Shown here in pieces: positions 53,087 to 55,093 of a DNA stretch of 55,093 bases. Location of the stretch: positions 1 to 55,093 of the IMG/VR virus record IMGVR_UViG_3300032093_000174; one strand, given 5' to 3'. The DNA comes from a virus. Both the position numbers and the translations under genes were made by a program. The notes under the pieces are model-generated. The model ran no database searches and was not told the DNA's origin. It saw nothing but the letters and a program-made list of their open reading frames with translations. Numbering within the stretch: position 1 is the first letter of the stretch; every line of letters starts with the position of its first letter.

Positions 53087-54924
53087 TGACTGGCAACATT
53101 ACTGTCACGCAAGACAACACGCAACTTGTTATTACAGAAGAGAGCGGCAACGAAGTGGTGGTTCTTGCCGCCAGTTCTCCCTCCATTGCTCTGAGTGGAA
53201 ACGGACCACAGGGCGCAATTGGCGCCACAGGCGCATCTGGCGTGATTGGTGCCACTGGCGCAACAGGCGCTGGTGTGACTGGCGCAACTGGCGTGCAGGG
53301 TGCCACTGGCATTCAAGGAGCCACGGGCGTTACTGGCGCTAGTGGTCCGGTGGGTGCCACTGGAGTGGTGGGCGTTACGGGCGCCACGGGAGCGCAAGGT
53401 GCCACTGGTGTGGGTATCACAGGAGCAACTGGCGTAGTGGGCGTTACAGGCGCCACGGGAGCAACTGGCATTCAAGGGGCCACGGGCCCGGTGGGTATTA
53501 CTGGGGCCACGGGTGCTACCGGCGTGATTGGCGTTAGTGGCGCTACCGGGCCAATTGGCGCCACTGGCGTGATTGGTCCTACTGGTGTGTCAGGCCCCAC
53601 TGGAGCGACCGGCGCTTTGGGTGCTACTGGCGTTCAAGGGGTGACAGGTGCCACGGGAGTAGTGGGCGTGTCTGGTGCCACTGGCCCGGCAGGAATCACA
53701 GGGGCAACTGGCGCAATTGGCGTGTCAGGGGCGACGGGCGCCACTGGAGCGACGGGCGTTACTGGCGCCACGGGCGTTGGTATCACTGGTGCTACTGGTG
53801 CTACTGGCGTTGCTGGCGTGAGTGCTGCAGGTCGCATTTGGTATTTCCGTCAAGCCAATTCCGACATTAGCGGCTACGAATCGTTACAGCCAGACAGGCC
53901 TGATTCAGATCCACAAGATGACATGACTGCCGTGGTGGTTAATACCAGCGGTCAAGTGATCATTGAAGAATTTGCCACTGATGCTGGCGATCCAGGCATC
54001 ACTGAAATTCCCTCTGGCGAGTATGAGTTTCGTTTCTGGAGTTACGTTAGTAGCGCGAGTGGGAGCACCAATCTTGTCTTCAAAGTTTACAAGCGCAACA
54101 CTGGTGGCACTGAAACTCTCCTGTTTGAACTTGATAGCCCCGAGATCGACGCCACAAGTAGCAACTATTACACAGCGCTAAGGGTTCTTGTCAGTCCTCT
54201 CACCATCTCCGATACTGATCGAATTGTTGTAAAAGTTTATGCTGAAACCACTCACACTAGCAATGTCACTGCTCATTTCCTGCATTCAGGCATAACCCCT
54301 AGCAGCATTCGCACTGCCATTGCTCAAGGCTATATCGGCCCGCAAGGGGCGACTGGCGCCACTGGCGTGATTGGTCCCACTGGTGCATCTGGCGTGGTTG
54401 GCGTGAGTGGTGCTACTGGTGCCATTGGCGTGAGTGGTGCTACGGGAGTTATTGGTGTAAGTGGTGCAACAGGGGCCACTGGTGTGCAGGGCGCCACTGG
54501 CGTGATTGGCATTACAGGCGCCACTGGAGTGCAGGGTCCAACGGGTGCCACTGGGGTGGAGGGAGTTACGGGCGCTACTGGGGCTACTGGCGTTATTGGA
54601 GTATCTGGAGCCACTGGGGTGCAGGGGGCGACTGGCGTGGTTGGCGTTACCGGGGCTACTGGTGTGACTGGCGCCACTGGTGTGACTGGCGCCACTGGAG
54701 TGCAAGGTGCCACGGGGGTAGTGGGCGTATCAGGGGCCACTGGTGCGACGGGAGTTGCTGGGGTGACTGGAGCCACTGGGGTGCAGGGGGCGACGGGGCC
54801 AATTGGCATCACGGGCGCCACTGGGGTGGTAGGCGTATCGGGGGCAACAGGGGCTACAGGCCCTGCAAGCGCAACAAGCTACGGCGCCATTCTTGCTATT
54901 CATTACGGCGCAGCAGTGCCCTAA
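53086..54924 (+). CDS. Collagen-like tail fibre
   Basis: 612 residues. N-terminal domain (1-50), then a collagen-like block of G-A-T-G-V/I-x triplets (about 50-245), an intervening globular segment (about 246-420, [20 protein letters not shown] onward), and a second collagen block to near the end. Gly every third residue with Thr/Ala/Val is the phage collagen type, which makes a trimeric shaft. The repeats at DNA level (GGCGCCACTGG and variants) are degenerate. It probably binds the host or extends from the tip. Confidence 0.85.
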   Translation: MTGNITVTQDNTQLVITEESGNEVVVLAASSPSIALSGNGPQGAIGATGASGVIGATGATGAGVTGATGVQGATGIQGATGVTGASGPVGATGVVGVTGATGAQGATGVGITGATGVVGVTGATGATGIQGATGPVGITGATGATGVIGVSGATGPIGATGVIGPTGVSGPTGATGALGATGVQGVTGATGVVGVSGATGPAGITGATGAIGVSGATGATGATGVTGATGVGITGATGATGVAGVSAAGRIWYFRQANSDISGYESLQPDRPDSDPQDDMTAVVVNTSGQVIIEEFATDAGDPGITEIPSGEYEFRFWSYVSSASGSTNLVFKVYKRNTGGTETLLFELDSPEIDATSSNYYTALRVLVSPLTISDTDRIVVKVYAETTHTSNVTAHFLHSGITPSSIRTAIAQGYIGPQGATGATGVIGPTGASGVVGVSGATGAIGVSGATGVIGVSGATGATGVQGATGVIGITGATGVQGPTGATGVEGVTGATGATGVIGVSGATGVQGATGVVGVTGATGVTGATGVTGATGVQGATGVVGVSGATGATGVAGVTGATGVQGATGPIGITGATGVVGVSGATGATGPASATSYGAILAIHYGAAVP

Positions 54925-54942
54925 CATTCACTTTTATCCGCC

Positions 54943-55093
54943 ATGCCCGCTAACACTTCGCCCATTTGGACGTTAACCCCAAACGTCAGTCATGCCGACA
55001 TCTTGACTACAGCCGTAAACCTGAATACCACGGCCCCTGGTACAGTAGGGACCAACTGTTTCGTAGCATTTACATCTGGCGTAAACGGCTCTT
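54943..55093 (+). CDS. Partial gene at the right edge
   Basis: Open from ATG 54943 to the window edge: MPANTSPIWTLTPNVSHADI, then LTTAVNLNTTAPGTVGTNCF and VAFTSGVNGS. It looks like the start of a virion protein, with strand-like Thr-rich sequence and a pyrimidine-rich upstream tract (CTTTTATCCGCC). No family was recognised from the 50 residues seen. Confidence 0.5.
   Translation, partial: MPANTSPIWTLTPNVSHADILTTAVNLNTTAPGTVGTNCFVAFTSGVNGS

Noticed and set aside
54330-54821. Long minus-strand reading frame across the collagen-like fibre
   Set aside because: It translates to low-complexity Pro-Val-Ala repeats that mirror the Gly-Ala-Thr repeats of the + strand gene.

Overview
The window is a stretch of a tailed double-stranded DNA phage with a siphovirus-type (long-tail) morphogenesis module, most likely infecting a picocyanobacterium of the Synechococcus/Cyanobium kind. 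The phage assignment rests on recognisable genes: large terminase, DUF1073-type portal, head morphogenesis protein, protease-scaffold, major capsid protein, a frameshifted tail chaperone pair, a 1761-residue tape measure, a tail-hub protein and several fibres. The host assignment is inference. It rests on the compact ribonucleotide reductase pair of the kind known from cyanophages, a small protein ending in the CP12 cysteine motif, and small-gene families that look cyanophage-like. No integrase, DNA polymerase, holin or classical endolysin was recognised, so at least one other genome module lies outside the window.

Left part (1-7.0 kb): many very short genes on the + strand. The first block (1-2.05 kb) is a chain of small genes overlapping by ATGACTGA, ATGA or GTGA, with recurring start and end peptides. 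It is followed by two terminators, a secreted RlpA-like protein and a series of separately packaged genes. Several of those carry a 5' hairpin (GAGGC-GCGA-GCCTC or its compensated version GGGCC-GCGA-GGCCC), a pyrimidine-rich spacer and a GGGGCC-type hairpin after the stop. A DUF932 gene lies among them.

Middle accessory part (7.0-18 kb): a repeat-rich segment with 21-bp, 16-bp and about 50-bp repeats and a Fur-box-like site precedes a very GC-rich gene for a gene-88-like protein with a long Pro/Ala linker. About 850 nt with almost no + strand coding follow. They hold several palindromes, two related RNA-like elements with different but complementary closing helices, and a tiny minus-strand membrane protein. 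Then come nrdA-nrdB, an HNH protein, a metallophosphoesterase and small genes. A short minus-strand block follows: tRNA-Leu(UAA), the CP12-tail protein, a small unknown, terL and a putative PD-(D/E)XK protein.

Right part (18-55 kb): a + strand virion operon runs portal, head morphogenesis, a four-gene glycan cassette (two glycosyltransferases, a methyltransferase and a HAD protein), small head genes, protease-scaffold, decoration-type protein, capsid, connectors, tail tube, chaperones with a -1 frameshift, tape measure, tail tip, two extra tube-like proteins, repetitive fibres and a collagen-like fibre. It is interrupted only by a minus-strand Cro/C1-type regulator at 25.4 kb. The glycan cassette inside the head operon suggests virion or surface glycosylation.
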